Part shown: positions 28,425-29,756 of the stretch, in pieces | Layout of the letters: each line of letters opens with the position of its first letter | How positions within the stretch are numbered: position 1 is the first letter of the stretch | Origin: Betaproteobacteria bacterium | GTDB taxonomy: Bacteria; Pseudomonadota; Gammaproteobacteria; Burkholderiales; Rhodocyclaceae | Direction: 5' to 3' | Assembly: GCA_028065725.1 (NCBI GenBank) | Contig: JAPTVL010000522.1 | Location: forward strand, 1-29,756 | DNA length: 29,756 bases | Notes under the pieces: model-generated | Seen by the model: the letters and a program-made list of their open reading frames with translations, nothing else | Database searches by the model: none | Told to the model about the DNA's origin: nothing | Program-made: the position numbers and the translations under genes

Positions 28425-29477
28425 TCACCCCAGCTTCGCCGCCAGCTTTTTCGCCTCGACGTGGGTGTACCGCTTGAGCATCGCCAGGCTTTTGTGCCCC
28501 GTCATGCTGGCGACCTCCATGATCCCCAGACCCTTCTCAAAGAGCCGTGAAGTGGCCTCGTGGCGCAGGTCATGAAAGCGCAAGTCGGCCAAGAAGGCGG
28601 GATCGGGCTTGGTGCCGGCCTTCTCGCATGCTTTGCCATAGGCCTCCAGCGCCCGCGCTTTGCAGCGCACCCACGCTTTCTCGAAGCTGTCTACCGCAGC
28701 CCAACCGAACACGCGGCCATCGATGCGCCGGGGCTGGGCCTTCATGGCGCGCAGGGCATCAAGCGCAGTGCTGGACAGTGCAACGGTCCGGCTCTCGCCA
28801 TTCTTGGTGTCCACTAAGTGAGCGGTGCACTCGACCAAATCGATGCGCTTCCATTCCAGCCCCAGCAGCTCGCCCAGGCGCATCGAGGTTTCGACGGCGA
28901 GCATGATGATTTGCCGCAGCTCTGGCGTGCGCTTGGTTGAATCCGCGGCAGCCAGCAATGCATCGAGTTCGCCGGGACGTAGGCGCCTGTCTCTCGACTT
29001 TGGCGCGGCAGGCTTGCGGATAGCTTTCGCGGGGTTGCCCGCCGGCAGCGGGATCGACAGTTCCTTCTCTGCATAAGAAAAGATGCTCGACAGCGTGTTG
29101 AGATGGTGAATCACCGACTGCGCAGCCAGACCATCTTTCAGCAGGTCGTCGCGCCAGGCGGCCACATCGACCGACCTGACCGAGCCAAGGAAGAACGCGC
29201 CGAAACGGGCATCGCACGCGCGCACATATCCGGCGGCCCCCTTGCTGCGCAGACGAGGCAAGACGGCGGCGGTGTACCTCTCGACAATCTTCCCGACCGT
29301 GACCCGGCCGGCTTCGTTCGTCGCAGCCGCGATGTTGCCGCGCTGGAGTTCGCGCTCGATCTCCCTGGCCCAGGCCTCAGCATCGGCTTTCAGGTCGAAC
29401 GTCCGGCTGATCGATGGCATCCCGCGCTTGCGCACCTGCGCGCGATAACCCGCCGGTCTTTTTTCAATGTGTGCCAT
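28425..29477 (-). CDS. int: Tyrosine integrase of the element
   Basis: The 350-residue phage-type integrase has all catalytic residues: Arg200 (SMRLGE), Lys225 (DTKNGESR), His302 and Arg305 (HDLRHEA), His328 (TGHKS) and Tyr337 (LKRYTHV). The N-terminal arm-binding segment and the core-binding SAM-like domain (about 60-145) are present. It reads inward from the right end, 103 bp from the attR core, and is distal to the intact tRNA. In the circle it would diverge from the left-end promoter. By family it joins the tRNA-Thr 3' end to the circular attP. Confidence 0.95.
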   Translation of the reverse strand: MAHIEKRPAGYRAQVRKRGMPSISRTFDLKADAEAWAREIERELQRGNIAAATNEAGRVTVGKIVERYTAAVLPRLRSKGAAGYVRACDARFGAFFLGSVRSVDVAAWRDDLLKDGLAAQSVIHHLNTLSSIFSYAEKELSIPLPAGNPAKAIRKPAAPKSRDRRLRPGELDALLAAADSTKRTPELRQIIMLAVETSMRLGELLGLEWKRIDLVECTAHLVDTKNGESRTVALSSTALDALRAMKAQPRRIDGRVFGWAAVDSFEKAWVRCKARALEAYGKACEKAGTKPDPAFLADLRFHDLRHEATSRLFEKGLGIMEVASMTGHKSLAMLKRYTHVEAKKLAAKLG

Positions 29478-29484
29478 AGCATTT

Positions 29485-29500
29485 TCGAACGACCGTTCGA
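29485..29500 (-). promoter_or_regulatory. Palindrome before the integrase start
   Basis: TCGAACG-AC-CGTTCGA is a perfect 7-bp dyad lying 8 bp upstream of the integrase ATG. It is well placed to be an operator or to hide the start region. No clear ribosome binding site is seen between it and the ATG. Confidence 0.5.
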
Positions 29501-29521
29501 TTCCCCTTTAGCTCCCCCAAA
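29500..29521 (+). repeat. Right-end C-tract repeat, possible arm site
   Basis: Matches 211-232 at 17 of 22 positions in the same orientation. TTGACT on the minus strand (29527-29532) could be the integrase -35. Confidence 0.4.
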
Positions 29522-29579
29522 TGATGAGTCAAATACTATCAGAGCTAGGATTTATGCGGGTTACGAAAGCATTGATTTT

Positions 29580-29628
29580 CGCCTTGTAAGCGGTAGGTCA
29601 TCTGTTCGAGTCAGATAAGCGGCACCAA
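29580..29628 (+). repeat. attR core (tRNA-Thr 3' half)
   Basis: Identical 49-bp copy of 74-122, starting at the last base of the 5' anticodon stem. It marks the right boundary of the element. Confidence 0.93.
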
Positions 29629-29699
29629 TTTCGAGACCATGGGCTTGATTCCTCATTCATGGGGTAGACATTGGTTGCATTATGTATCAGAATGTCACT

Positions 29700-29756
29700 G
29701 AGCCTTAACCGGCTCTTTCAGGGAGTGTGCAATTCGCCCGGGCCATGCCCGGGTTT
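29700..29756 (+). terminator. Host terminators beyond the element
   Basis: GAGCC (29700-29704) / GGCTC (29711-29715) with TTT, then CCCGGG (29737-29742) / CCCGGG (29748-29753) with TTT at the window edge. The first is a plausible original terminator of the tRNA gene. Confidence 0.5.

Overview
The window is one complete integrative element of about 29.5 kb, with a little host DNA at each end. It sits in the 3' end of a tRNA-Thr(UGU) gene (46-121). A 49-bp copy of the tRNA 3' half is repeated at 29580-29628, and a tyrosine integrase gene lies just inside that end. High GC, and similarity of the replication and transfer proteins to broad-host-range plasmid families, suggest a proteobacterium, most likely a beta-proteobacterium (Burkholderiales-like). 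The species assignment is inference.

Layout. 0.2-1 kb: left end with a terminator, a strong promoter carrying direct repeats, and a small gene. 1.0-5.0 kb: a regulator, a protein with a beta-clamp-binding-like tail, and a three-gene replication module resembling IncQ plasmids (RepA helicase, RepC initiator, RepB'-type primase), with iteron-like repeats, hairpins and an inverted pair of C/G-tract hairpins. 5.2-12.8 kb: a mobilisation module in the R388 order: oriT-like hairpins, a small RHH protein, a TrwB/TraD-type coupling protein and a TrwC-type MobF relaxase, preceded by two membrane proteins. 12.9-20.0 kb: a run of small accessory genes separated by repeated leader sequences. 20.0-21.2 kb: a type Ib-like partition locus. 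21.2-26.7 kb: cargo, a single-chain type ISP restriction-modification enzyme and a membrane protein. 27.0-28.3 kb: small cargo genes, including a DUF2335 membrane protein. 28.4-29.5 kb: integrase and right end.

How it would work: the integrase excises the element, the IncQ-like module could replicate the circle, ParA plus its RHH partner could stabilise it, and the relaxase with its own coupling protein could mobilise it. No VirB-type channel genes are present, so it should depend on a helper conjugation system (an integrative mobilizable element).

The most unusual signal is a family of repeated leaders between 5.1 and 18.5 kb. Seven exact copies of TTTCGC-N7-TGAAT(A/G) each lie upstream of a gene, and in each the box is followed by a hairpin of different sequence and then a ribosome binding site. 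Read in the frame of the TGA, the box encodes a short conserved peptide end (Phe-Ala-Ser/Asn/Cys/Leu-Arg/Asn/Leu-stop). Three further repeat families (TACGTATTCACGC leaders, stop-codon-proximal GCCCGGC hairpins and GGCACCGGCTTG leaders) occupy other gaps in the same region.
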